Part shown: in pieces, positions 1 to 10,400 of the stretch | How positions within the stretch are numbered: position 1 is the first letter of the stretch | Layout of the letters: each line of letters starts with the position of its first letter | Origin: Phoronis australis | Lineage: Eukaryota; Phoronida; Phoronidae | Direction: 5' to 3' | DNA length: 43,685 nucleotides | Assembly: GCA_002633005.1 (NCBI GenBank) | Contig: NMRA01000817.1 | Coordinates: 89,560-133,244 of the forward strand | Program-made: the position numbers and the translations under genes | Notes under the pieces: generated by a model | What the model was told of the DNA's origin: nothing | The model's input: the letters and a program-made list of their open reading frames with translations, nothing else | Database searches by the model: none

Positions 1-918
1 TGGCACTGATGGGACCATATTACTTGTTTTACAAAAAAGTCACCAAAACTGTTGTTTTTACAAATATAAGTTTACTAAGCTCTTTGGTGATTATTAGGTA
101 ACTTCAAACTCAAATTTCTCAAAAATGTGCAACTTTATATGTGGGAACTTTTTAGATTTTGAAAACACTCTAATAAATGAATTAAAAAACACCAAAATAA
201 AATTGCCCCCCTAAAGTACTCACAAAAACCATTTTCTAGAGGCCCTGCAAAATCTGGCCCACCGACTAAATCGGCTACTTTGTCATTGATTTGTGAAGAT
301 TTAACGTTGATACATTTTGACAAACGTTGCTACAAAAAAGAAACTTTGTTCAATTTTCGTGTTTTTTGTGTTTGTGGCCAGCGAACAGTTAGGCCTAAGG
401 ATAGTGTTGGCGAAAAGCTGTATATACTGTAGGCCTACTAACAAGCTGTATTTTGACTATAGTCTTCACTGGTAGCTGGCGGGTAACTGAGGCTAACTAA
501 GGTCTGCCGCGGCAATGTGACACAGGACTAACCAGCCCGTAATTTCATTCAAGTGTCTGAAACTACCCTTGAACATATGCAGCATTTATCATTTGACCAT
601 TTTACTTCGACAAAACAGCTTGCATTCGCATGCATTTACCGTTCGCCAGTGTCTGGTCTCGATCAGCACCGGGTCCGATAGGCTGCGGTCCCGAGTCTAG
701 CAAAATAATTTCTGTCAAAATTTATTCGCCACATTTCTTCAGCAAATTCCATAAAAGTGTCCGTAGTTTGATTTTATCAAAATTAAGGCGCGCTGTCGAT
801 TTTTTTTTATCCCCGTTTGCTGGCTACAGTACAGGCACTGCTCCAGTCGCACCAACGGCGTTTTCTCGGCCTGGGTTCCTGAATGAATTGTACTTCCGGG
901 TTCGCGGCAAGTTCAAAA
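1..918. other. Intergenic, no gene seen
   Basis: I see no convincing exon or recognisable element here. The first 600 bases are AT-rich. From about 640 the sequence becomes richer in G+C up to the ATG at 919, which suits the promoter and 5' leader of the plus-strand gene that starts there. No clear TATA box was found. Confidence 0.5.
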
Positions 919-2674
919 TGGCGGTGTTTCTTCGGATGCGAATCGTGAGTGGCGCGTTCATGTAAACTGTTTTCGAGTACGGATCGTGTATTAGTTATGG
1001 GTCGAGTACGGATCGTGTATTAGTTATGGGGTAGGTACTTCTTGGATCCTTATAACATCTTCTAACCATGTAATAAGGGTTAACAACGCGTGAGAGAAGG
1101 ACTTTAAATGTCATGTTAGTTGTGAGTCATATTGATTCTGCAAATAAGTAACCTGCAAGACTGACAAACCGAGAGTGATTACATTTTTTCTGTTCGTTTC
1201 ATTACAGCCAATTGTGCTTTGTGCCATTTCAAAGACTCGACGGAATGTTCCGAGAGATGCCGAGGTCTCTATAAGTCGGAAGTGCTAGAGATACTTTGGA
1301 TGATCTACTGTCCCAAGGCGACAGGTCTTGTCAAGTACCGCAAGTCAACCTGGATGAACCCCATGGTCGGTGAGGAAGACGCCATGCGCTTCACGGGTAA
1401 ACTCTGGCTTTTTGTTACTGTTTTGTTAAGACTACTGCGATGGCGGACTATGTCATTATCTTCGTTTTTCGTTGTAACGCCCCTTTTCATTACTGTAAGC
1501 TCACCTGTTGTTTTGAAAATGAACCGTAGAAGATTTGAGAAATCCGCATTCTATAATTATAGAATATTGTACAAATAAGTAACATTTTGCTCGCAAGGGA
1601 GACCTTTAAACGGGTTCCAGGGTAGCTCTTCAAACGTTGATCGACACCGCATACAATGATCTGCGCTGTGGAAGGCCATCCACCGAGTGATTCGAAATCA
1701 AACTGATACATGTACCTCTCCAATATAATATGTGATTATACAATAAAGGTGTTTTTAATATGAACTTCATGCTTGGTAGTGCTTACATACCAGCTTACTA
1801 AAGTCTGTGGTCGCAGATCGGTAGCCCCATGACATGGGCGGCGCAGCACTGAAAAAGTGAGGGGCTAAAGCTTCCCCAGCCCCCCTATGGTGCACTGCCT
1901 ATAGACCATGGGCCCCGTAGCACTGAAAAAGTGGGGCTACAGCCCCCCCCCAAGCCCCTATGGTTCGCCGCCCATGTATGAATCGATCAGTGAGCTTGCA
2001 TATTCACCCAAAGACAACCATTGCTATGAGTAGCCTTAATGGTGAATGTTATGGCAAAATACTTTAAGATCATCTAATCATTTGATGAGATTGTTAATCG
2101 ACTAAACTGTATCTTGTCAGTTTAATAATAGGCGAATCCAGGGGGTTCAGGGGTCCGGACCCCAATTTACCCTTGATTTGATTGATATCAAGTCTAGAAT
2201 TTTCAAATTCATGACTTGGACCCAATTTCTTTTAAAAAATATCTTTGTTCCGACATCCCCCCTTTTATACGCCTCTGTTAATTAAGGCCTACTTAGTTGA
2301 GGTCCTGTTAAAACTGGATGTTTATTTCAGAGGCACGACCAATCGACGACCCGAGTTTCAAAACCTGTATGGAGTTGGTGGTGAAGTCTAAGCTAGAGAG
2401 AGAGGGCGCTGTTGACGTCCCGCATCCAACGGACAATACAAAGGTACATACTGTCAAAGACTACAACAAAGCCATGGATTACATTGAGGAATATATCCAA
2501 GCTAAGCGAGAAGCGGAGGAACAGGCTGCCGAGTTGCGCAGTGCGCTTCGAAAACTTCCGACCAATCGGCGTGTACAACGCAAATATAAACAGGTACTAG
2601 CTAACGGCGAGAACTATTTTAAGAGCACCTCTGCTAAGCCGTCGAATTCTGAGCAGTTCAAGACCGTAGTTTGA
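919..2674 (+). CDS. Small three-exon gene, function unknown
   Basis: The model has exons at about 919-946 (ATG in a good context, AAAATGGCG), 1208-1396 and 2331-2674. Exon 2 follows a TTACAG acceptor and ends at ACGG|GTAAAC. Exon 3 follows TTTCAG, and the split codon is G|AG, so exons 2 and 3 join in one open frame (AMRFT-EARPIDDPSF...). The product is about 180 aa. Exon 2 contributes a Cys-rich start (CALC, CSERC). Exon 3 contributes a charged, probably coiled-coil stretch (YIEEYIQAKREAEEQAAEL) and a basic tail ending at the stop at 2672-2674. I do not recognise the family. The exon 1 join is unresolved: the best donor (ATC|GTGAGT) is phase 0, whereas the open frame of exon 2 needs phase 1. 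A donor 4 bases further on (GTGA|GTGGCG) would restore the frame, or translation may begin at an ATG inside exon 2. Confidence 0.5.
973..1030 (+). repeat. Perfect 2 x 29 bp tandem duplication
   Basis: Two identical 29-bp units (973-1001 and 1002-1030, each starting TCGAGTACGGATCGTG) lie in the first intron of the plus-strand gene, just after its donor. Perfect identity implies a recent duplication. Confidence 0.9.
1821..1976. repeat. Dispersed GC-rich repeat with an internal duplication
   Basis: Two diverged half-units each contain GCACTGAAAAAGTG, a run of C and CCCTATGG. The outer ends are inverted (ATGGGCGGCG near 1834, CGCCGCCCAT near 1967). A short related piece with CCATGACATGGG lies at about 4628-4660. 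This looks like a small non-autonomous element inside intron 2 of the plus-strand gene. Confidence 0.5.
2130..2276. mobile_element. MITE-like element with GGCGGATCC-type ends
   Basis: The left end reads AGGCGAATCCAGGGGG and the right end CCCCCCTTTTATACGCCTCTG (shown in part), forming imperfect terminal inverted repeats about 147 bp apart. The interior has no ORF. A better-preserved relative is at 41519-41687. It sits in intron 2 of the plus-strand gene. Confidence 0.5.
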
Positions 2675-3295
2675 CACATGTTGAGCAAAGTATTCCGGAA
2701 ACAATTCATCTTGTGAAGCAACTGAGTATTGCCAGTAACACGGGTTGCTCTCAGAGGAACAATTCAGTGATGGTGCGCAGTAATTCTTACATCAAACTGG
2801 AGATTGAAATCAATTAACTGGGCTTATATTAGAAACGCAACAGGAACAAAATGCGTGCCGTGCAGTCGAAGTAGCCTACTACGGGAGGGCGACAGTGAGT
2901 GAGTGAGCTCTGAACTGTATAGAGAGTATGCCCTGAGTACTCTCACCTGGCAATTTATGTTTTTCTAGTACGGCTAAATCAAATATTTTTATTTAGTATC
3001 TAAAGCGTTCTCGCGATTAAGGTCGCATTTTTTGTGAAAGCGTTCATGAATTAAAGTTTCTTATTCAGTGTATGTTGTAAACAAAAGTATTTATGAACAG
3101 CAGACTGAGAATTTCATATCTTCCACCTCAGTTAGATGGAATGGCAGGAGACAGTATAAATACATGTAGGTGAAAAGATACTCTGTCTTGAAGTTTTCAA
3201 AATGAATTTTTCAAACAATTTTCATTACATCGATGTAGTGGTGTATGCTTTTGAAATATTGGAACATTACAATTGAGCGAAAATTCAAGGGTATA

Positions 3296-3301
3296 AATAA
3301 A
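3296..3301 (+). terminator. Poly(A) signal AATAAA, candidate for the first gene
   Basis: This is an AATAAA hexamer about 620 bases after the stop codon at 2674, in AT-rich sequence. It is a plausible 3' end; other AT-rich signals exist further on. Confidence 0.35.
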
Positions 3302-3785
3302 ACTTTAATAGTTTCAATTGGTAAATGTTCATTCATGTTGAAGTTCAGTGGCTTCTTGTAATTCTCAATGAATTTGGGATAGCACAATTTGGTACTTTAC
3401 ATTACTTATATTTTGACGGGTCCCTCTCAATTTATTGTGTAAATGTTAGTGTTGATTGTAAAAAGTGATTGGTACTTACTTCAATGTGAAAATGGGTTTA
3501 GGAGGCTAGGGGGAAGGAATAGGTAGCAGGTACAGGGGTAGGGGGAGGTAGAATTTGATGTACAATTGAGGTCCATTTTTATCCTACTTCCTTCTAATAC
3601 ATGTAATTACCTCACAATTCCTAATATTTTATCATTTTTATTTTCAAAATTTCACCATTTTGTCGATATTTTTTTAATTTGAAACAACTTGTAAATCTTA
3701 ATTCATGACTTGTTAATTATCTCAAGTTGTCCAGATATTTGTAATTAAAAGTAGTTTTATATTTGACCAATAGGTGGTAGTGTGG
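3302..3785. other. Non-coding, AT-rich
   Basis: No exon-like or repeat structure was recognised apart from a G/A-rich patch near 3500-3550. Confidence 0.5.
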
Positions 3786-3884
3786 TGTTTAACACTCGCT
3801 GGTTCCCTACCTCGCTGGTCCCCTACATGCCCAGCCGGCTACTGACCACCTAGCAGCACGCAGGAAACCAGCGAGGTGTTTAAC
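3786..3884. repeat. Imperfect hairpin of about 100 bp
   Basis: TGTTTAACACTCGCTGGTTCC on the left (given in part) pairs with GGAAACCAGCGAGGTGTTTAAC on the right (given in part). The CTCGCTGG motif also recurs directly inside the left arm. The structure suggests a small foldback or MITE remnant. Confidence 0.5.
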
Positions 3885-4565
3885 AAGGCTTATTGTTAGT
3901 GCTATTCTGGTCTATTTTGCTCTTTAAATTTGTATAATGTCACCAATGGTCTCTAAAAGTTCCGGAGACACTACTTTATATTAACATTGACACAATTTAC
4001 TAATTCTAATGGTCAACATTTTTAGTGGTCCTTTTTCACCAAATTCTGTGACAAATTAGACGTGGAACATATGCAGCTTTTAACAAGAGAACTATCTTAC
4101 AGTACATCTGAAAAGTACACCTACGTATGAAATGGAAACGTCAAAATCAAATTGTCGCGTCAAGATACACTTGTACTACCGCTCCAGATCCAATCAAATG
4201 ACTACAATGTTTTTGTTGCAGTATGCAGTCAGTTGAAGGCTCTCCTATGATGTTGGCGGGTACATGCGCGCGCAGTGATGCAGTTCCGCTTTGTTCCACG
4301 TTTCATGTCAAGTGTGCCTATTGTGAATATTCTTGAAACATCTTGATTCTAGTTTTACTGTAACGTAAACGAGACGTTTTTTAATCTCGATCTAATATTT
4401 TACTTGATAATTGTTCCGCGTTCAGCCTGTTGACACCACATAACCAGCCATTCACATTGACAGCCATAAACAGCTTCGATGTTTTGCCTTTGTTTAAAAT
4501 AATAATTTCTGATCCTAATTAATGTGTTAGTATTTTGAAACGCCATTTTTTCAAATTTATTAGTG

Positions 4566-4800
4566 TTTACGTGTAACTCTTGGTTTACACATATAAACTA
4601 CTTGTACACGTAGGTACATTGGCGGTCACCATAGGGGGCCATGACATGGGTGGCGCACTGCCATGCGGTAGTATAAAGTTGATCATGAAACTCTTGGTTT
4701 AGACATTTAATTTACATATACTCGTACGTTGTTTTTCGTTGATCACGTAACTCTTGGTTACACATTTAAACTACATGTAGGTATTATATCGTTGATCATG
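4566..4800. repeat. Diverged tandem repeats, about 3 units
   Basis: Three copies of AACTCTTGGTTTACACAT-like sequence (near 4576, 4690 and 4750) are each followed by TTTAAACTAC-like sequence and GTACGTAG-like sequence. GTTGATCATG precedes two of them. Unit lengths vary, so this is an old array. Confidence 0.45.
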
Positions 4801-4984
4801 TGACATCAAGTACCAAAATGCTTTCACTAATGTATATTTCTTCTCTTCGAACAGCATATGATGCTATAGTAACTGTACACTTCTCCGTCAGTATCGACGT
4901 GCTACTGTGCACCCTTCGACGGTAAATTCACGTGCATACTCTGTTTGTGTTGTTTGATCGATGGACTTACAATTCGCAAAAATA

Positions 4985-5222
4985 AGAGGTGGCAGTGTGA
5001 CGTATTGGGATAAGTCTCTGCTTCCCTTACTCAAGGTCGTGGGTTCGAGTCCCAGTGGGGCACATTGCTAGGCCCTTAAGTAAGGTGTCTTGCTCGTCAG
5101 CTCGGTTTTAACTATGTATTGAAGCACAAAAACGGTCCCGGTTGATCAGTGCGATGGTCCCACATGAGCGGCCTGCGTACAACGTGTACCAGACCGCTTG
5201 CAATTTATTATTTTTATTTATG
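4985..5222 (+). mobile_element. tRNA-derived SINE
   Basis: A tRNA-like head runs from about 4988 to 5064. A perfect RNA polymerase III B-box (GGTTCGAGTCC, about 5041-5051) sits about 50 bases after an A-box-like TGGCAGTGTG. The head is followed by a non-tRNA body of about 150 bases and an A/T-rich tail (TTTATTATTTTTATTTA). The head cannot form a clean tRNA acceptor stem and continues into unrelated sequence, so it is a SINE rather than a functional tRNA gene. AAAATAAG-like sequence near both ends might be a decayed target duplication. Confidence 0.65.
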
Positions 5223-5613
5223 CAAAAGTAAATATTCAGTTAGACATTCCGCAAGCTTAGCTTCACTTAATTGTGAGGTATGATTTGAAATCGTGCTAAT
5301 ATGTACCAGTATCAGGATGTATTTTAGAACACTCGTTGATGAGTTCTACATGTATGCCAACCGACAATTTTGCCAAGCAGGCGGCCATATCTTCTTGCAA
5401 CTGAAACCCGATGGTCGTATTGCATAGCGAAGTAAACAATTGTGTGCGTTCTGTAGGTAATTGGTGTTTGAAGGGTTCATGAATTTAGTCATTGCCTTTC
5501 AATTGGATTTATGTAATAGACTGTTAAGTATATTATCTAAAAAACGTGCCTCATCGCTGCATATTCTTTCTAACAATCTCGTACCAAAATGCATTGTACA
5601 TATCTTTAAAACA
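5223..5613. other. Intergenic, nothing recognised
   Basis: This stretch lies between the SINE and the 3' end of the minus-strand NeuroD gene. No coding or repeat signal was seen. Confidence 0.5.
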
Positions 5614-5619
5614 TTTATT
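5614..5619 (-). terminator. Poly(A) signal of the NeuroD gene
   Basis: AATAAA on the minus strand, about 470 bases past the NeuroD stop codon, in an AT-rich context. It defines a plausible 3' UTR. Confidence 0.5.
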
Positions 5620-6086
5620 TGAAAATATCGGCCGCGAAATACATAGCTAAACTATAGTTTGTACATTGAAAACTCTAACAAAATATAAACACTGTGTAAA
5701 AAGCAGTGATCTACGTGACAAAAATCAACTACATAAACATTGATCAATAAATACAAACATAAATATACATTAAAAATAAAATTTCCAGCAGTATCTACAT
5801 GTATAAAAAGAAATAGAATGGTCATTGTGGTGACGTGTAATTTACTTTGGTTTCCAAGTAAATTTTCGATATTGCGATTGTTCAAACAGTTGACCAGTTG
5901 GCATGATGTAGTTTCATTTAGATGTCACCAACGCGCTACTCCTAAAATTCTTCCTATTCAGGTTGAAGCGTCAGCCATGACGGGTTCCGAATTACGCCGC
6001 ATGCGCAAAGGCTGTTGTATCCAATTAAGACAAATTGTCTCCGTCCTTTCTGTTTGAAACGGTAGTGTAGGTGGTGTTGGTACACG

Positions 6087-7049
6087 TCATAGGGTATCAT
6101 CAAAGAAATGTGCAGGTCCCTCCAGGAGATGATTCAAGTCTGCTGCATTTACATCGGGTGACTCCAAACTGTCCAAATCGCTCAGAAAAGAATCGTTTCC
6201 CGATGACGAATCGACAACGAACTCTTGAACAGCCATTGTTAACGACCCCAAATGGTGATTGTTTGAGATGTTCGGATGTCCGTGGAAATAACTAGTAGCT
6301 GAACCAGTAGGGAGAGCAGCTTCTTGTCCGTTGGCGCATGCATGGTTAGGACTAGGATATTGTGTGTCGGGTAACATTTGTTCCGAGAAATGTGACTTGT
6401 GATACGCATGCGCCATTTGATTGTTGTAGTGCTGCATGTATGGCGTGGAATGCACGACGTTATGGTGACAATAGATGTCACTGTTAAGGTTACTGCCGGG
6501 GTACATATATGGGTAATGTATACCAAGATGATTCTCTGGAAGGAGGTTACGCGGACTCAGCTCTAAACAACCGGCCAACAAGTTCATGGTGTTCTGCGAC
6601 AGTCCTTTTGATAATGCTTTTGCAAAGGCAACTTTATCGGGACACACCCCTGTCTTAAGTATTTCCGTCAAGGCTGTGATGTAGTTGCTGGCTAATCGTA
6701 AAGTTTCAATCTTGGACAGTTTCTGAGTACTGGAATAGACAGGCACGTGTTTACGCAAGTCGTCCAAAGCGTCGTTCAGTCCATGCATTCGGTTTCGTTC
6801 TCGCATATTTGCCTTTGTCCGTCTTTGCTTAAGTTTCACTATTCTTGCTTTTGTCATCTTTTTTTTCTTCGGGCCGCGCTTTTTTGGAACCTTCTGCTCT
6901 GTGTCTTGTGCGCTAGTGGCTACTGGTACGTCTGCCTCACCATCCGTGTTGTCTGCCATTTCCTCGTCACTGCTTAAGACACGGCTATCGGTGATTTCAA
7001 CACTGCAGGGGGCGCACTTGTCCCGGTCAAGTTTCATTTTTATGGGCAT
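6087..7049 (-). CDS. NeuroD: Neurogenic differentiation factor (NeuroD), bHLH transcription factor
   Basis: This is an intact 320-aa coding exon. In order it has an acidic N-terminal part ([13 protein letters not shown]), a lysine-rich nuclear localisation segment ([14 protein letters not shown], about residues 57-70), a proneural basic region ([16 protein letters not shown]), helix 1 ([12 protein letters not shown]), a loop, and helix 2 ([20 protein letters not shown]). The NeuroD-family domain follows ([30 protein letters not shown]), then a His/Tyr/Asn-rich tail and a conserved acidic C-terminus ([12 protein letters not shown]). In this family the protein dimerises with E proteins, binds CANNTG E-boxes and drives neuronal or endocrine differentiation in the nucleus. 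The start is the ATG at 7049, the first substantial ATG after the TATA box at 7185-7191. A TTTCAG|GTATG just before it could also be a 3' splice site, matching the usual 5' UTR intron of NeuroD genes. A short uORF begins near 7151. Confidence 0.95.
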   Translation of the reverse strand: MPIKMKLDRDKCAPCSVEITDSRVLSSDEEMADNTDGEADVPVATSAQDTEQKVPKKRGPKKKKMTKARIVKLKQRRTKANMRERNRMHGLNDALDDLRKHVPVYSSTQKLSKIETLRLASNYITALTEILKTGVCPDKVAFAKALSKGLSQNTMNLLAGCLELSPRNLLPENHLGIHYPYMYPGSNLNSDIYCHHNVVHSTPYMQHYNNQMAHAYHKSHFSEQMLPDTQYPSPNHACANGQEAALPTGSATSYFHGHPNISNNHHLGSLTMAVQEFVVDSSSGNDSFLSDLDSLESPDVNAADLNHLLEGPAHFFDDTL

Positions 7050-7184
7050 ACCTGAAACAACAATTCGTATGTGGTTAGTCTGCCTACGTTCGCGCACGGC
7101 GAGCCCGCGTGTGCCGGTGTCAGTTTACTCCAGTATGCGAAACTGAAACATGCTTTGTTCCCATATTTCACTCTTTTGTAAGAG

Positions 7185-7191
7185 TTTTATA
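7185..7191 (-). promoter_or_regulatory. TATA box of the NeuroD promoter
   Basis: TATAAAA on the minus strand lies about 135 bases upstream of the NeuroD ATG, which puts a start site near 7158. If a 5' UTR intron exists, the true promoter may lie further upstream. Confidence 0.5.
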
Positions 7192-7459
7192 GCGTTTGAT
7201 ACCCAGTTTATTAAGCGCGTGCAGCTGACCCACATAGTCCTATATGTGCATGAGTGCAAAGCTGCGCATATAAAGATCCAAATTTAGGCCAAAACGCCCA
7301 TGTGTGAGGCATTTGAGGAAAAACAGACAAATGAATGAGTTTAAAAATACGTGTGAGTTCAAACGTTGACATGTAAGATTACAAAGGTATAAACAGCACA
7401 CAAAAACTTGCAGTTGAAGACGTGCACCTGTGAATGGGTTTGCCGCTTCCGCCTATAGG

Positions 7460-7478
7460 CAGATGTGCAGAACATCTG
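7460..7478 (-). promoter_or_regulatory. Facing pair of proneural E-boxes upstream of NeuroD
   Basis: CAGATGTGCAGAACATCTG contains CAGATG and CATCTG 7 bases apart as an inverted pair, about 270 bases upstream of the TATA box. CAGATG/CATCTG is the E-box type preferred by Neurogenin and NeuroD proteins. The position suggests proneural or autoregulatory input; this is inferred from motif and position only. Confidence 0.45.
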
Positions 7479-10400
7479 AGCATAAATAACCATTCGAAAA
7501 ATAGTGTTGTTTCGAGTAAATGTGAGTGGGAGTAAATATGTTATAGTCTTTGCTTATGACAGATTAGACAAGTGGCGAGTAGATGTATCTCGTGACTCCA
7601 CGTTTATCTTTTAATTATGGCGTATTGCTACGTAACGCAAACACTTAAGTGCGCCGCGAGCATTTCTCTTACATATGGCAAGTCTTTTACGGTGGCTGCC
7701 TTTCATTAGTCACGTGTCATATCCTTCGCGGAAGGAACCAATATAGTGGTTGAATGCCATAGATTAATACTAGATATCATCTCTATGGAGCAGCACCGAT
7801 AACGTCTCATGTGTGTTTAATGCACGTGCAAGGGACCGCTCTGTTAATTATTAGACTTTGTGTTGGTCTGAAAACTCCGTAAATTCTGGCTCGGCAAATT
7901 GACAAGAGCATAGAGCTACAGATAAAACAGTTTTGATTTTTATAACCTGTCAGAACACATATTCTTACACTTGCTCATGTACAGGCGATGTTTAGATTGA
8001 AAATGTTAAGGTCTTTCAGCCTAGATTTGCTAGTCAATGGGTGTTGTCATCGATTTCTTTGATGACGTCAGACGTGATCAGATTGTTGTGAATGACTGTT
8101 CGATCGCAATTCAAATGAGCCATGTAAACAAAAATAACAATGTGCACAAAATGCGATCGCCAAGATAGACACGACCACAGCATATAGTCGTAATAATAGA
8201 TATTGTCGACTTGAATTGATGTTGATCGTCTTATATTCTTTATACATACACCATGAGATACAGTCCAAGACAAGTGTGCCGTGTCCCCGTCATGACGGCT
8301 ATTTTTGTTAACAGCAAAAATGACTTGTAATAACTATTAGGGTGGAAAAATTATAATAACATATTGGTTTGGCCACCTTGCTAACTTTCTTTTAATTTCA
8401 CCTTCATTCTCATCCATGAGGGCTTCTACTTAGCTGTCAGGGAATTTTGTCTGAATGTTTTTGGCTTGCACTGGGTAAAGTGCATAATTTGTTTTATTGT
8501 ACTGCTAAGAGCTACGTGCTGAATGCGTGTAGTTAGGGTCACGCTTCTATTCGAAATTTGTGTTTTCTCAAAACACGTATCTAAAATATTTTAAATACCG
8601 AACTTTTATAAGAAGCTAGATAGGATCGTCAGGAGGGTGATCGGACGCTTAAAACGAGTGCAGCCTGTTTGCCGTCTTGCGAGTACATACTTGGCAAAAT
8701 ATCACGTGTGATCACCATGGGCGAACACATCTTTCCACAAGTTACATCAGCGGAGGCTTCTCACAGTAAGAAGGGAGATCTGTCGTCTGATTTGGAGTCG
8801 GACTATCTGACGAGCGGGAGCACGTGATTTTTTCAGACGGCGGGTCACGTATCCGATTTGCCTTCTTAGCAAGTGAACCGCTGTGATAGGCGACTTCCCT
8901 TATCGGTGTAGGTGGCGCTATGCCTTCCACATCTAACATGTTGTATTTTGTGCAACTTTAGTTCGTGGTCTTCTCATTTAAACGATTAACAGATAAATTG
9001 AGAACCTCCCATCATCTACCACTATGTAAACAGCAAGTCAAGCTCCACTTTCAGCCTATTTCAAGTAAAAAATATCCTTTGTTTTACTCAAGTGTTTCTC
9101 TTATAGACGCATGCAACCAATAAATTCCGGATATGGGCACAGCTTGACGCGGTACCGGTACATGGGCCTAAACACGCGCACATGTTGTCTAGATATTACT
9201 ACATATTTGGTGTCAGCATATAATTTCATTGTATTGATCAGTTATAGCCGTGACAGTACGGGTCCATTAGTCACACTGGATGGCTCATCGTCTACTGAGA
9301 AGTGATTCACTGGGGAGACACCGACATCACTTTACAGAAATAATTAGTTGACGATCCTCAGAGACATCTTTAGGAACTTATCAGATATTATTACTTTAGC
9401 ACGCTGCTGTGGTTAACGGAGACTTTGCATCTCAGAATTAAAATAAATCTAATTTTGAAGATGTGTCTTTATTTCATTTTTTTCGGTCTAAATTTCCAAA
9501 GCTTGTCGTTCTTACTTCGAGAGCTGCTTGATGTCTTTAATCGCTTTGGAATATACCGTGATGGAGCTCTCTGAGCTTTTCGGGAGATTTGTGATTATCG
9601 ATTAGCGATGTGGCCCGTATTGTACACACGCACTGGACTGAGCCGCTACTAGGTCACATCCGGCGAGACCGAATGCACTACACATTGATGCGCGCGAGTA
9701 CTAACGTGCACAGATACGAAGTGAGTGGAATTTGGAACTGGGTACGGAGTATTATGAGTTCGTGGGGTTCAATAGGAGGCGCGGGTCTGTAGTTCTGTAC
9801 NCCCCCCCCCCCCCAGTACATGTACCCTGTACTCGACAACGTTTCCAGACAGTCCACCGTCTATATCACGGATCAGCTGGACTCGTATACAAACAAAATT
9901 ATTTTAGCCAGAACTGTGACGGATCTGAGCTCCCATATAGCAACCCAAATGCATTTACATGCATGGGCATCGTACTAGGGCTGCCGTTCTTGGACACCGA
10001 CAAAAACAATTAATCTTACCGTTTATTTAGTTCCGAGCGTTAGCAGATTTGTAGTGATTCCTTTCGGTATTGCACTTGTCTCTCAGTCAAGTACTCTGCG
10101 GGTGGGTGAATTGTCCCTAGAAGTTAGAACTCTTGATATCTCTCTGTCATTAAGTTAACTGTCTTTCTCCGAGTCTTAGTAGAAAATGTCAATTTCTCGT
10201 ACTACGGTCAGTCTTGAACGTAAATAGTGTAATCTAATTAATAACCCATAGCTCTCGGCCCACAAATCAAATCAAAGTATAGTCGAGAAAACTTACTCAT
10301 TTGCTTTGATCCAATTAGTCACGTGTTTCCCATGTTGACACTGGCCACGTGCTCTTATGAATAATTGAGGCATGCGCACACGAGTCGACGGCATCACCAC

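Noticed and set aside
4988-5064. Functional tRNA gene
   Set aside because: The B-box is good, but the acceptor stem and cloverleaf do not close and the sequence continues into a SINE body and tail.
6239-6526. Second frame inside NeuroD
   Set aside because: It is a shadow of the His/Asn/Tyr-rich NeuroD C-terminus without independent support.
8742-8939. 65-aa minus-strand ORF
   Set aside because: It has an ATG but no recognised domain, no clear splice sites and no promoter. Chance in a 13-kb gene-poor region is likely.
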